From Calothrix sp. FI2-JRJ7 (GTDB lineage Bacteria > Cyanobacteriota > Cyanobacteriia > Cyanobacteriales > Nostocaceae): a DNA stretch of 64,000 nucleotides. Positions 16,401-22,847 of the stretch are shown here, in pieces (positions within the stretch are counted from its first letter, which is position 1; the number at the start of each line of letters is the position of its first letter). A program made the position numbers and the translations under genes. The notes beneath the pieces are model-generated. The model was not told where the DNA came from. It saw only the letters and a list, made by a program, of their open reading frames with translations, and searched no databases. The stretch is taken from assembly GCA_019359675.1 (NCBI GenBank), contig JAHHGX010000013.1, positions 1 through 64,000 on the forward strand. The letters run 5' to 3'.

Positions 16401-18780
16401 AGCTAAAACTCGCATTCAAATTGCTCAAAATGTCGCAGATGCCAAGCGACAATCAGAGGAAGAAGCATTGCGCGCATTCCAAGAGGCAAACGCTAAAGTT
16501 GCTTCCACTATTCAAAGGCAACAAACCGAGCAGGTTACAGGCATAAAATCTCGCTTGATGCGCGGACAAATTACTCAAGAGGAAGCAGACAAACAATTAG
16601 CGGGCAATAGCTCAAATAGCGCATTGCAAGATATTGAAGAAGCAAAACGTCAGCTTGCTAACTTTGAAGCGAAGCGCAGCACATTCAACTCCAAAGAAGC
16701 AATTAAGCAAGAGTCTGAACTTCAAAGAAATCTTGCTGAAGCTAATTTAAAATATATTGAATCCGAATTATCAAGAATCGACCTGCGTAAAAAACAAATT
16801 ATTGATGATTTAGAGCGCGCTAATCGCAAAGCCGAAGCAACAATTAATTTATCTCAAACCAACCGCACAACGGCAATTAAATCTCAATTATTAGACGGCG
16901 ACATCTCTCCCGAACAAGCGGCGCGACTACAAAACAAAATTGACCAAGACGCAACAGATGAAAGTATTGCTAATATCAAGCGTCGCATAGAAGAAAACAA
17001 GCGCCTACGCAAAGAAGGCACGCGCGACGCTAAAACAGCAGACGACATCGAAATTCAACTCAATCAAGATTTAGCAAAAGCTAACCAACAAGCGATTGAC
17101 CAACAAATACAAGCACAGGAGCAATTGCGCGACGCCATAGACAAAACTTTACAGCGCCGCAAAGCACAACTTGATTTAGAAAAGCTTGGCGCCGATATTG
17201 ATTTTGAATCAACTATTTTAGGTCAAGCGCGCACCAAAACCAATCGACTTAGTAGTAACTCCCCCAGAGATATACGCGCAACTGAATTAAGCGACCGCGC
17301 GCTTGAATTAAATAATAAAGGCGCCGCATTATCAAGCGAGCGCACCAGTATTGAAAAGCAAGCTGCTTTAATTGATGAACAAATAGCTGGACTTGATAAA
17401 CTCAATTTATCAACCGAGCAATACAATGACCGCAGAACCGCGCTAGAAAATGAATACGGTCAACTTGCGCTGCGCTATCTTAAAAACCAACAAGAGCAAG
17501 AGCAAACCAAGCAAGAGAAAATCCTTAATAATAAAGAAGTAGAAATTAATGCTATTGAGCGCGCCAAAGCAGCCGAGCAAAACCGCCATCAATTATTAGT
17601 TTCTCAACTCGACGAACAAAAATCTAAACTTGATTTAATCAATCAAAGTTTAGAGCTAACAGGTAAACTCAATGAATCAAGGCTCAATTTAAGTAAAGCG
17701 CTTTCTGATGCGGCAGTGGCGCCACTCGAAACCAGAAAATCAAACGCTGATAGAGCATTGGAATTATCTAAGCGCCTTGATGACAAAGACTTAGACCCTC
17801 GCGTTAGTCGTGAGATTAAAAATCAGCTTGGCTCGCTTGGTTTTGGTACTAAAGAAATTGACATACTCAATCAGCGCGCGCAGATTGAAGACGAAATCGC
17901 CGCCAAGAAATTAGAGGCATTAAAAACCGAGCAAGCCTTCCAGCGCAAGTCTTTAGAATTAGATTTACAGCGCCAAGCAATTGCTGCTCAAATGGCGATT
18001 TATGATGCGGAAGGCGCCCAGTTAGCAGCAGAAAAATCAAGAATCGAAGCCGAATCAGCGCTGCGTATTGCTCAAGCTAAAGGCGATGACTTAGGTATTA
18101 AATCAGCAGAAATTGGAATTCAATTAGCTGAGAAAGAAGCCTCAATTGCTGAGAGGAAACTAGAGGCAGCACAAAGTAGCGCCAACGCTCAAGGCGAGCT
18201 TGCAAGAAACGCAGTTCTCGCTCAAGAAGTAACCCAGCGCACAGCAATCGACCAACAACTAGCAGCAGACGGCGCCCGTAAACAAGCCAACGCGCTAGAG
18301 AAAGTTGAAACTATAGCTAAAAATAGCGCTTCTAAGAATAGTCCCGGTGCATCGAGTGGTGGAGGCGCCGATAATTGGGAAAATCCCTACATTCAAAAGA
18401 AGGGCGAAGGGATATTTGACTACAACCTGCGCCTTAATAAAATGCGTACATTTGGGCAACTCGTTGAAACCAACAACCGCACAAGCGTAGTTGAAGACAA
18501 TATCTTAGCTAGTCCCAACCCACGCACCCTACCGCCAATTGACCGCACTGCCCAAGTCGCAAACGACGCACGTATACAACCTCTTGAAAGTCCGCTTACT
18601 CAAGCAATAAACGCGCTTGAATATACCTTCTCCGCAAAGATTGATAATTTATCTGCTGCCATTATGCAAGTCGTTAACATGCCGCGCAACCTCACAGTAC
18701 AAACGGCGCAACCAGTTGACGATGCGGCGAGTATTTGGAATGACTTGGCTAATCAGAAGGTTGGCGCCAGTAATTTGTAG
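10420..18780 (+). CDS. Tape measure protein with embedded zincin-like domain
   Basis: 2786 residues. Position after the G/GT chaperones, enormous length and extended coiled-coil character define a tail tape measure protein. Residues about 570-574 read HEIRH in a helix (LIHEIRHALQ) followed near 641-650 by an Asp/Glu-rich helix, a zinc metallopeptidase-like HExxH pattern. Proline-rich linkers (TPPPPPPE, TPPPPPD, PIPPPPPA) flank residues 680-815. Residues about 1180-1310 resemble the conserved tape measure N-terminal domain (LSAAAKGTS, QLSQEDLNLVMFGFSQSL, LQIGERLPGA). Hydrophobic segments near 1350-1375, 1410-1430 and 1525-1545 may be membrane-inserting. Residues 1600-2650 are long Glu/Lys/Gln-rich coils. 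Such proteins set tail length and are ejected ahead of DNA. Start codon is uncertain because no clear ribosome site is present. Confidence 0.9.
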   Translation: MEVGSVSIQLDLERAGFDRDISSVERTAIDPIKAPLKLEKGEFDRQVKGIGDLIKPIVAPLDADTKGLQRQLSGLKLDAMPVQLTPDLQAFNRQIQSYKAPEVTVKLKTDASEINKISDQITTEVKTKVEAKISVDGGTSGGFSPASMEGAIAKGMQGAMESQGRSSKADSMGQQFTDFMLSPLNAAYKGLKTVVSGALENVGKSFSDSFGKSLAQGLDKDFGSVLQKAGAKVGESFGFLGKEITSKTKYKDSLNNDTKGSFTELQQDLKPIVTDINQVASAFKKVGLDIGGFASHIQNASNSALSLISAFTKLETIVSKSSLQQTKSSATTATQGFLTGDIKNLTTIQARGQVDGARKQLESQLNELKSLPQTSETRGKVAELINQISELEQKIANDIKNSAIPESVRRSLGKLKGAGGKLSELKTEAEKMRLSMGSPTAQRDESQVKARPSTQNLSLYRAQSLPQGGLPVASFASGNSGNRDSLMGIEQEAKLAQANFKRIFKQVAKLSGMPSEQSKNANLGLEFKDLGEGVKGAYNARNNSVSLANGLQSKLAQGILSKDELNTLIHEIRHALQIDFGNTRVTGIATGNQRAGVKLQAKAPDSVKKDVDASVEEYRQAFKQEFGKEPPQKLLDTIRKLETDAYAFAEKAIFQISQNLAKTLKLNPDKPAQAVRPSRLPTPPPPPPELAINRRPRASTLPTPPPPPDFKLPFESSSNPARREPEELKKTLRSNLLRMNAIAERIQQEQQEEFGQSYGIKTIKGLLNNGQIPDAEYKALKRSQAQAAQEYKGAIQGGYKPFVRSTAIPIPPPPPAIPPRARESIRPELEIQNLQNTTNQATKAWWNGTTNQLRQIGKDINQSFNPKVSASSIKLDNIKAEIEKNQQYMAKAISDLQQKLIAEGMNVTRANVAKMLRSGQYYDPQFNTAQARTKELQFTRADIQKGNQPSIVDGSTGQKRLVAANDPIFKKLADTQRKLDDSARKAQAEILKETGQQYKLTTVKNFLRQGKFEGTSAGNEYSNLQRQKQQQIEELNRRRTAAVAPPSPRPANDAQRFENMFRRLEVMLYRSPMLRGVPASSRRSLVSEATGFVFSGAAMINPLATFGALLAPLTPAIAPLITTFGLLGNALKPLIDVVTETIKKLEPATKRLEFVSGSKEAAQKDIKFVTDTSDKLDTPQLASIEGFSKLSAAAKGTSLEGGGVKELFEGISTASKALQLSQEDLNLVMFGFSQSLSKQRLTAEEVRLQIGERLPGAISVFAKSLNMTVPEFNEALESGKLGIESLAKLGKGFQQYFQQGAEAASGGLLAALTRVDNAVLKLQKGLADAFGPALAMFNNGFASLINFISSNLENIIKVFNVAVIGIAAQFLVGMTVILQGSGIPQKIAAFLTPLVARAASTMTPFVLGIAADLLDDVFGAKASVMDNMMKGFYNMVLTVILAVDGAIKKVRELFNVADSGIKSLPKIPTQGEKPEGNRMLDTLGTTVVAGISGGLMGGAKGGAVGAVAGAIFGIVGGMDALRKIMPSVFVEFASLMLILMQSVVLLKMSLGVQIAAFVGNLKAMASAFLINAKNGGVFRSGLNTLSAGFDKAQLKMAAFSAAFILFFAKANFSNELGSSFDKLGDQMASAMQKAALSTQKVVDKQKELKSKTELKSQGFDLTFGLGESFGMENGFRTDDMIKRFRQSTLDDIDESESRGQISKERASQLRQEVKDSYRTFADNNFDSNLLKIDERKQELAAITDGSGLFSGQFKSTKAGESFERVKQIDSEIKNLQNQRLDLVEKPGATKDPAISKQVQELEKQIKDKEKERGEAVKPVQQLRDSILSSEKVFQDALAKINEDPNLPEASKQQMRDRLQPAIAEVDKLKEKLKELGLIDLSPLGKQFSEVQSAIEKSNIELENDKMLRQVELAKNQQVDYEDYAAGKITKEELDVNLKTSERKSLQKDADILRATLDTRKTQVRDLLAVPNPSKDQKEVIEKTQKEIRDKELELAKTRIQIAQNVADAKRQSEEEALRAFQEANAKVASTIQRQQTEQVTGIKSRLMRGQITQEEADKQLAGNSSNSALQDIEEAKRQLANFEAKRSTFNSKEAIKQESELQRNLAEANLKYIESELSRIDLRKKQIIDDLERANRKAEATINLSQTNRTTAIKSQLLDGDISPEQAARLQNKIDQDATDESIANIKRRIEENKRLRKEGTRDAKTADDIEIQLNQDLAKANQQAIDQQIQAQEQLRDAIDKTLQRRKAQLDLEKLGADIDFESTILGQARTKTNRLSSNSPRDIRATELSDRALELNNKGAALSSERTSIEKQAALIDEQIAGLDKLNLSTEQYNDRRTALENEYGQLALRYLKNQQEQEQTKQEKILNNKEVEINAIERAKAAEQNRHQLLVSQLDEQKSKLDLINQSLELTGKLNESRLNLSKALSDAAVAPLETRKSNADRALELSKRLDDKDLDPRVSREIKNQLGSLGFGTKEIDILNQRAQIEDEIAAKKLEALKTEQAFQRKSLELDLQRQAIAAQMAIYDAEGAQLAAEKSRIEAESALRIAQAKGDDLGIKSAEIGIQLAEKEASIAERKLEAAQSSANAQGELARNAVLAQEVTQRTAIDQQLAADGARKQANALEKVETIAKNSASKNSPGASSGGGADNWENPYIQKKGEGIFDYNLRLNKMRTFGQLVETNNRTSVVEDNILASPNPRTLPPIDRTAQVANDARIQPLESPLTQAINALEYTFSAKIDNLSAAIMQVVNMPRNLTVQTAQPVDDAASIWNDLANQKVGASNL

Positions 18781-18863
18781 GGTGGTGCGCTAAAGCCCTC
18801 TGAAATCGCTGGAACGTCTATGAGGCAAAGCATTGAGGGTGGTGCCCTGGAATGACAAAAAAT

Positions 18864-18881
18864 ACCTTCGGATGCGAAGGC
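18864..18881. repeat. 18-bp palindrome ACCTTCGGATGCGAAGGC
   Basis: Slightly diverged copy, 84 bases after the tape measure stop. Confidence 0.75.
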
Positions 18882-18890
18882 GTGCTAACT

Positions 18891-18926
18891 AAAAAGGCGC
18901 CTGTTTTGAGTGGAGGCGCTTTGTTT
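18891..18926 (+). terminator. Probable terminator after the tape measure gene
   Basis: AAAGGCGCC and GGCGCTTTGTTT form an imperfect stem with a ten-base loop and a T-rich end, between the + strand tape measure gene and the convergent repressor gene. Confidence 0.55.
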
Positions 18927-18937
18927 AGTCTTACAGA

Positions 18938-19150
18938 TTACTCATTAACTCGAACTTCCTTCTCGGCTTCTACTAACTCTTCAAAAGTGCATCTGTAAAC
19001 TTGCATAAGTTTTTTGATACCCATAGGCGTCATCCTGGGGGAGGTTTTGAACTGCTCCCAGTTTCTTATCGTAGAAATAGCCACGCCAAGCTCTACAGCT
19101 ATTTCTTCCGCTCTTTTTCCCGTCCTGAGTCTCAACTCTTTCATGTTCAT
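18938..19150 (-). CDS. Cro/CI-type HTH repressor
   Basis: 70 residues from the ATG at 19150 (another ATG at 19174 is in frame). Residues 1-60 form an XRE-type helix-turn-helix: MKELRLRTGKRAEEIAVELGVAISTIRNWE, where AEEIAVELGV is the first and ISTIRNWEQ the recognition helix. It is read leftward, opposite to the genes on both sides, and points away from the small + strand genes and the antirepressor at 19653. The arrangement resembles a lysogeny switch. It probably binds the repeats at 19180-19240; that is inference. Confidence 0.7.
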   Translation of the reverse strand: MNMKELRLRTGKRAEEIAVELGVAISTIRNWEQFKTSPRMTPMGIKKLMQVYRCTFEELVEAEKEVRVNE

Positions 19151-19179
19151 CGCTGCTAAGTACTTTATTCTCAAATATT

Positions 19180-19240
19180 ATCACAACTAGTTAGTACCGT
19201 CTAGTTGACTTGATACCATTTATTTAGTACTATAAATGCA
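19180..19240. promoter_or_regulatory. Candidate operator/promoter region of the repressor
   Basis: The divergent gap holds direct and inverted short repeats: CTAGTT at two places ten bases apart (19189 and 19200 region), TTAGTAC twice and a TAGTACTATAAAT box. Such clustered sites beside a Cro/CI-type gene are typical operators. No spacing-perfect sigma-70 promoter was seen. Confidence 0.4.
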
Positions 19241-19242
19241 TA

Positions 19243-19280
19243 GAAAAGGCGCCCCAGTCTGGACAACGAAAGCGCCTCTT
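19243..19280 (+). promoter_or_regulatory. Leader hairpin before the 88-residue gene
   Basis: AAGGCGCCCC and GAAAGCGCC can pair around a 14-base loop. The following sequence (TCTTCTATATCC) has no strong T-run, so it may be a leader structure or a weak attenuator. Confidence 0.35.
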
Positions 19281-19317
19281 CTATATCCACCAATCTTCAT
19301 AAGAGGACATTTTAATT

Positions 19318-19584
19318 ATGACTCAAGCTGTCCTTGAGGCTCAATTTTTGGCGCAAGAAATTTTCCCGAGCTATGAAATCGACTCAGATATTGACCAAGA
19401 TTTCGGTACTCTTTACCGCGTTTGGAACAGCTACCACTTGTGCGGGACGTTTTATCAAGACGCTGATGGCTACTGGATTCCACAGCCAGTTAAATCAGAC
19501 TTTCGTCCGCGCGTGAGAACCGAGATGCAAGCGCAACTCATCATTATCACGGTGTACGAGAACCCTTGCTTGCAAACTGAGTAA
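19318..19584 (+). CDS. Hypothetical 88-residue protein
   Basis: 88 residues, behind an AAGAGGA ribosome site. It starts MTQAVLEAQFLAQEIFPSYEID and has several Trp and Tyr in the centre (LYRVWNSYHLCGTFYQDADGYW). No family recognised. It is the first rightward gene after the repressor, so it is probably early and repressor-controlled. Confidence 0.6.
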   Translation: MTQAVLEAQFLAQEIFPSYEIDSDIDQDFGTLYRVWNSYHLCGTFYQDADGYWIPQPVKSDFRPRVRTEMQAQLIIITVYENPCLQTE

Positions 19585-19606
19585 TTGATTTTCCCATCAC
19601 TTTAGC

Positions 19607-19635
19607 GAGGCGCATAACTAGCGCCTCTTTCTTTC
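19607..19635 (+). terminator. Hairpin GAGGCGC/GCGCCTC with T-rich tail
   Basis: A seven-base stem with a seven-base loop followed by TTTCTTTC, 23 bases after the previous stop and 18 bases before the antirepressor start. It could act as an attenuator between the two genes. Confidence 0.6.
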
Positions 19636-19652
19636 AAATATAGGACAAAATA

Positions 19653-20456
19653 ATGAGCAGCTTAACGATTTTTAACTTTGAGTCGCACGAGGTTCGCTTT
19701 GTAGGGACGGCAGAAAATCCTTGGTGGGTTGCAGTTGATATTTGCGCTGTACTCGAAATAAAGAACAACAGGGACGCAATTGCTAGGCTCGACAATGATG
19801 AAAAAGATGATGTCGCTATTACCGACACCATCGGTAGGCAACAAACAGTGACTTGCATCAACGAGTCAGGACTATATTCTCTTGTTCTCACTAGCCGCAA
19901 ATCTCAGGCGAAGCGCTTCAAAAAGTGGATAACGTCAGAAGTTATTCCAGCTATACGAAAAACTGGCAAATATGAAGCGCCTCAATCTCAATCTCAACCT
20001 AAAGCGCTTGCGCCAAGCCTTGAGCAAATATCAGATTTGGTTGACTTAACTTTGGGCAAGGCAGGTATTGACCCCAAGTTACTAGCAGGTGTCAAACTCA
20101 ATGCCATAGCTAAAGAATATCCAGCGCTCGCGCAAGCCGCAGAAGAAGCCAAGTCGGTTTTAGTGGTGCCAATAGAAAATCAACTACTTCCTCCCAAGCG
20201 CATTGGTGAAATCATTGGCGAGCGCACTGGCGAGAAGAAGTGGTCAGCACAACAAGTTAATAAGAAGTTGATTGAAAAGGAGCTACAGATTGCCAATCCC
20301 GAAGGCGATAACCCTGATTACTTGCCAACAGAAGAAGGCAAGCAATACGGCGAGATAACGCTTGGCACAGCCAAAGGGCACGGCAAAACAGTGCAGCATT
20401 TACGCTGGTATGAGTCAGTGATTGATTGCCTATTGGAGGTTGACAACAATGCGTAA
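19653..20456 (+). CDS. BRO-N domain phage antirepressor
   Basis: 267 residues. Residues 1-105 match the BRO-N domain: F.FE..EVRFVG...NPWWVAVDICAVLEI.N.RDAIARLD.DEK.DV.ITDTIGRQQTV, then INESGLYSLVLTSRKS.AK.FKKWITSEVIPAIRKTG. The C-terminal 140 residues contain a winged-helix-like part near PKRIGEIIGERTGEKKWSAQQVNKKL. BRO-N antirepressors bind DNA or repressors to switch to lytic growth. It follows the repressor region and overlaps the next gene by a few bases, suggesting a shared transcript. Confidence 0.85.
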   Translation: MSSLTIFNFESHEVRFVGTAENPWWVAVDICAVLEIKNNRDAIARLDNDEKDDVAITDTIGRQQTVTCINESGLYSLVLTSRKSQAKRFKKWITSEVIPAIRKTGKYEAPQSQSQPKALAPSLEQISDLVDLTLGKAGIDPKLLAGVKLNAIAKEYPALAQAAEEAKSVLVVPIENQLLPPKRIGEIIGERTGEKKWSAQQVNKKLIEKELQIANPEGDNPDYLPTEEGKQYGEITLGTAKGHGKTVQHLRWYESVIDCLLEVDNNA

Positions 20457-20868
20457 AATAATTGCTTTAGCGCTTGCTTCATGTTTAGCACTGGCGCCGC
20501 AAAGAACACAAGCGAACGGCGCCGCATTAGCGCCCGCTCTTTGCAGCACTGGCGTTGGCTGTATATTTGTCGGCGTAATCACGGTTGGTGGAATCGCTTA
20601 TTATGTTTGGCAAGCCAACGGCAAACAATACCGAGCAAAGCGCAATGGTACTTTAGTCTATCCCGTGGCGCCTGCCAAGAAACCGAAGCCTTTAAGAAGC
20701 GCAAAAGAGAACCGCCATGCCGCAGCTAGCCCTGAACATTGCAGAAAGATGGCGCGCAAATATGGATGGGAGCTAAAAGATATCGAGTACACAGGTAAAG
20801 GATTGTTACCCTACGAGTGTATTTTCAAAGGAAAACAAACCAGTTTCGAGGATGCGGCTAATGAATAA
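20449..20868 (+). CDS. Secreted or membrane-associated small protein
   Basis: 139 residues from the ATG at 20449, with a TGGAGGT site upstream. The N terminus is a signal peptide (MRKIIALALASCLALAPQ) ending near ANGAALA. A second hydrophobic stretch (GCIFVGVITVGGIAYYVW) could be a membrane anchor. The C-terminal half is basic, with two Cys (HCRKMARKYGW and YECIFKG). No family recognised. Exported early phage proteins often act in superinfection exclusion or lysis control; here that is only a suggestion. Confidence 0.6.
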   Translation: MRKIIALALASCLALAPQRTQANGAALAPALCSTGVGCIFVGVITVGGIAYYVWQANGKQYRAKRNGTLVYPVAPAKKPKPLRSAKENRHAAASPEHCRKMARKYGWELKDIEYTGKGLLPYECIFKGKQTSFEDAANE

Positions 20869-21244
20869 TACAGACTATAACAACCAAGGAACGTTAATTA
20901 TTTACATGGCAAAAGACGAAGATGAATGGCTGACAATCGATGGTAATCTGTTAGCAAACGGAAGGTGTACTCAGATACTCAAAGAGTCTTACGATTATCG
21001 CCGCATAGAAAAAAGGGAGGTAGAGATTGGAGAAAGACTTTTAACTGGTATTCGCTGTAAAAATGGTACCAGAACAATCCCAACTGATTGGGTTGTAACA
21101 TCAACCGAAACTTATGCGCCATCCTCCGACATTCCCGGCTTTAGAGAAGTAACAATTGCTTACTGCGAGCGCATTCCACTATCGTTAGAAGAGTTTAGAA
21201 GCGCGATTTACGACAGCGAGGCAACAGAGCATTATGAAGCTTGA
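20861..21244 (+). CDS. Hypothetical protein
   Basis: 127 residues from the ATG at 20861, with GAGG seven bases upstream; an alternative ATG at 20852 is in frame. The start overlaps the preceding stop. The product is acidic and strand-rich (GTLIIYMAKDEDEWLTIDG). No family recognised. Its end overlaps the next gene. Confidence 0.5.
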   Translation: MNNTDYNNQGTLIIYMAKDEDEWLTIDGNLLANGRCTQILKESYDYRRIEKREVEIGERLLTGIRCKNGTRTIPTDWVVTSTETYAPSSDIPGFREVTIAYCERIPLSLEEFRSAIYDSEATEHYEA

Positions 21245-21485
21245 AACCGCAAAAATCGGCTTTCACGGAACTATTGAGCAAGCCATCGACAGGATTAACG
21301 CAGAAAAGCAGTCCGGTAGATGGGAACTAGCTGGTTACGATATTTTTGAAAAAGCCAAGACTGTGGGAAGTGACAACACCTTCAAAGCCAAAGCGTTTGT
21401 CATGTGTTATTACAAGTCACATGACGGCGCCGCGCTTAATCTCACCTACGAGATTTGCGATTGGGATTTCGATGACGAAAAATAA
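21234..21485 (+). CDS. Hypothetical small acidic protein
   Basis: 83 residues, starting MKLETAKIGFHGTIEQAIDRIN, overlapping the preceding gene by 11 bases. Mixed alpha/beta, ending in an Asp-rich tail. No family recognised. Last gene of the rightward early cluster before a 355-base gap with RNA-like structure. Confidence 0.5.
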   Translation: MKLETAKIGFHGTIEQAIDRINAEKQSGRWELAGYDIFEKAKTVGSDNTFKAKAFVMCYYKSHDGAALNLTYEICDWDFDDEK

Positions 21486-21555
21486 GGCGCGACCAGCGAG
21501 GAGTAAACAATCTCGTCATTCGCGCCAGACGTATTGCGAGCGCGACTTTTTGAGA

Positions 21556-21825
21556 CTTATATTGATTGCATAAGGCGAAAGAGGACAAGGTTTTAACCTT
21601 GCTTTGAACTGAAAAAGCTGTCCCAATCAAGCAAGTTTAAGTACGTTGACCTTGTTGGAACAAGGCAGCAAGTAAGCGGAGTGCTGAATTAACAGCTAAT
21701 CCCAAGCCCCCTGGTAAGGGTAGCATCCCGCGAACCTGGGCGCGATAGAGAAATTGTACAGAGCCGTTTGCACCACATTGTGGGAGGTGCCGAAGTCCTT
21801 TTCTTCCAGGTTTTAATAAACAACT
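21556..21825 (+). ncRNA. Candidate structured RNA or long 5' leader
   Basis: A 355-base gap without a gene holds several strong hairpins in series: CAAGGTT/AACCTTG near 21588, CCTTGTT/AACAAGG near 21650, GCTG/CAGC near 21683, and CCACA/TGTGG near 21774 nested in GCACC/GGTGC. A GGACA near 21584 could pair with TGTCC near 21620, and CCTGG near 21736 with CCAGG near 21810. The density of nested complementary segments exceeds what flanking gaps show. It ends just before the Shine-Dalgarno of the gene at 21841, so it may be a regulatory leader or a free RNA. No Rfam family recognised. Confidence 0.42.
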
Positions 21826-21840
21826 TAAGAGGATTTAATT

Positions 21841-22038
21841 ATGTTAGGCTCTGTTGCTTTTGGCGATAATTTGAACGAGTGGACTAAAGAAGAGCAAATT
21901 AAGTGGTATGACGAGTTGATGGAAGTGTTAGCTAAAAATGAAAACCCTGCGCCACCTTTGACAGATGAGGAATTTTTCGCAAGGCAAGATGCAATAATTG
22001 ATGAGTTAAACGCAGAATGCGGCTTTGACGAAACTTAA
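21841..22038 (+). CDS. Small acidic hypothetical protein
   Basis: 65 residues, behind an AAGAGGA ribosome site. Very acidic (EWTKEEQIKWYDELMEVL, PPLTDEEFFARQDAIIDEL). No recognised domain. A DNA-mimic or inhibitor role can be imagined for such proteins but nothing here shows it. It is the only gene behind the structured 21.5-21.8 kb region and is closed by a terminator at 22096-22137. Confidence 0.5.
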   Translation: MLGSVAFGDNLNEWTKEEQIKWYDELMEVLAKNENPAPPLTDEEFFARQDAIIDELNAECGFDET

Positions 22039-22095
22039 TAGCTAGAATAGGATTGCGACGAACTGGAAATTTGCTTCATCCCTCGTGGGATAAGC

Positions 22096-22137
22096 CGAGG
22101 CGCCTGCTGACAACAAAATTAGCAGGCGCCTCGTTTT
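22096..22137 (+). terminator. Strong rho-independent terminator
   Basis: Perfect 13-base stem CGAGGCGCCTGCT / AGCAGGCGCCTCG with a 12-base loop and GTTTT. Its arms include the iterated GGCGCC palindrome. Confidence 0.9.
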
Positions 22138-22146
22138 GGCTTGGAC

Positions 22147-22164
22147 ACCTTCGCATCCGAAGGT
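22147..22164. repeat. 18-bp palindrome ACCTTCGCATCCGAAGGT
   Basis: Perfect-armed copy, 10 bases after the terminator and 24 bases before the ATG at 22189. Confidence 0.85.
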
Positions 22165-22188
22165 GGAGGCGCCAGGAATTATGAACAC

Positions 22189-22665
22189 ATGCCAAAAACA
22201 CTCACATTATCTCTTGATGCCTACAATGTACCCATCTCCGTATTCAGCGATGGCAATGGATACGAGCGCACGCTTGCGGATACAGGCGCCACCGAATACT
22301 CAATTTGGGGCACACCTTTAGACTCGGGACCATATTTTGAGCCAAAACACATTTGGACTATTTCGTGTTATTTGACAAAGCAGGAGTGGCTGACGTTGAA
22401 AGCTATTTTCGCGCTTAGTGATAAGAGGCGCCGCGCACAGCAAAATTACCGCATTACACTACACGACTATATTCAAGAATTTTTAGAGGACGGTGTACCA
22501 ACGCGCGGTATTGCGCCTGGTGGAAGCGCTTATACTGTTGGGAGTAGCAGCTATTATCCGGCGTCGTTTTATGCGCGGATGTTTGAGCCAAAATATAATT
22601 TACAAGCGGGACTGCGCCCTTACTTTACAAGTTTTGTATTGAGAGAATTAGATAAATTTGTATAA
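22189..22665 (+). CDS. Putative tail protein downstream of the tape measure
   Basis: 158 residues from the ATG at 22189; a TTG at 22141 is in frame but overlaps the palindrome. The sequence is strand-rich with aromatic residues (YNVPISVFSDGNG, SIWGTPLD, HIWTISCYLTKQEWLTL) and Gly/Ser stretches. No family recognised with certainty. The first rightward gene past the early cluster and facing the leftward tail-tip genes; a tail component is the likeliest role. Confidence 0.5.
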   Translation: MPKTLTLSLDAYNVPISVFSDGNGYERTLADTGATEYSIWGTPLDSGPYFEPKHIWTISCYLTKQEWLTLKAIFALSDKRRRAQQNYRITLHDYIQEFLEDGVPTRGIAPGGSAYTVGSSSYYPASFYARMFEPKYNLQAGLRPYFTSFVLRELDKFV

Positions 22666-22674
22666 TACAAGTAG

Positions 22675-22680
22675 TATATT
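22675..22680 (+). promoter_or_regulatory. -10 box TATATT of the first RNA copy
   Basis: TATATT ends five bases before the GCGCACA arm of the RNA's closing stem. The second RNA copy has TATAAT (62075-62080) at almost the same distance. A second TATAAT lies at 22661-22666. No clear -35 box. Confidence 0.45.
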
Positions 22681-22847
22681 TAAACGCGCACATGATGGAA
22701 GCTGCCTAGCCCTTAGATGGGTAATCACCTAACATTGTGGCTTCATGCCAGATGTTAGCTCTGTATAGGCAGATAGTAGACAAAGGGTGGAACCGGGAGT
22801 CGTCCGACTAGAACTCCGTCCTCGTGCAAGTCGAGGTGTGCGCTTTA
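22681..22847 (+). ncRNA. Pseudoknotted small RNA, copy A
   Basis: About 165 bases with a paralogue at 62086-62231. Closing stem: TAAA-GCGCACA (22681-22692) with TGTGCGC-TTTA (22837-22847). Stem 2: ATGGAAGC (22695-22702) with GGCTTCAT (22739-22746). Long-range pairings: CTGCCTA (22702-22708) with TAGGCAG (22766-22772), and CTAACAT (22729-22735) with ATGTTAG (22752-22758). Stem 3: GGAGT (22796-22800) with ACTCC (22813-22817). Stem 4: CCTCG/CGAGG around the loop TGCAAGT (22825-22831), abutting the closing stem as a T-arm does in tRNA. Pairs differ between the copies yet stay paired; single-stranded blocks such as GACAAAGGGTGGAACCGG are identical. No known family recognised. Confidence 0.75.

Noticed and set aside
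21561-21830. RNase P or tmRNA identity for the structured gap
   Set aside because: Searched by eye for the RNase P conserved core and the tmRNA 5'/3' ends; neither is present.
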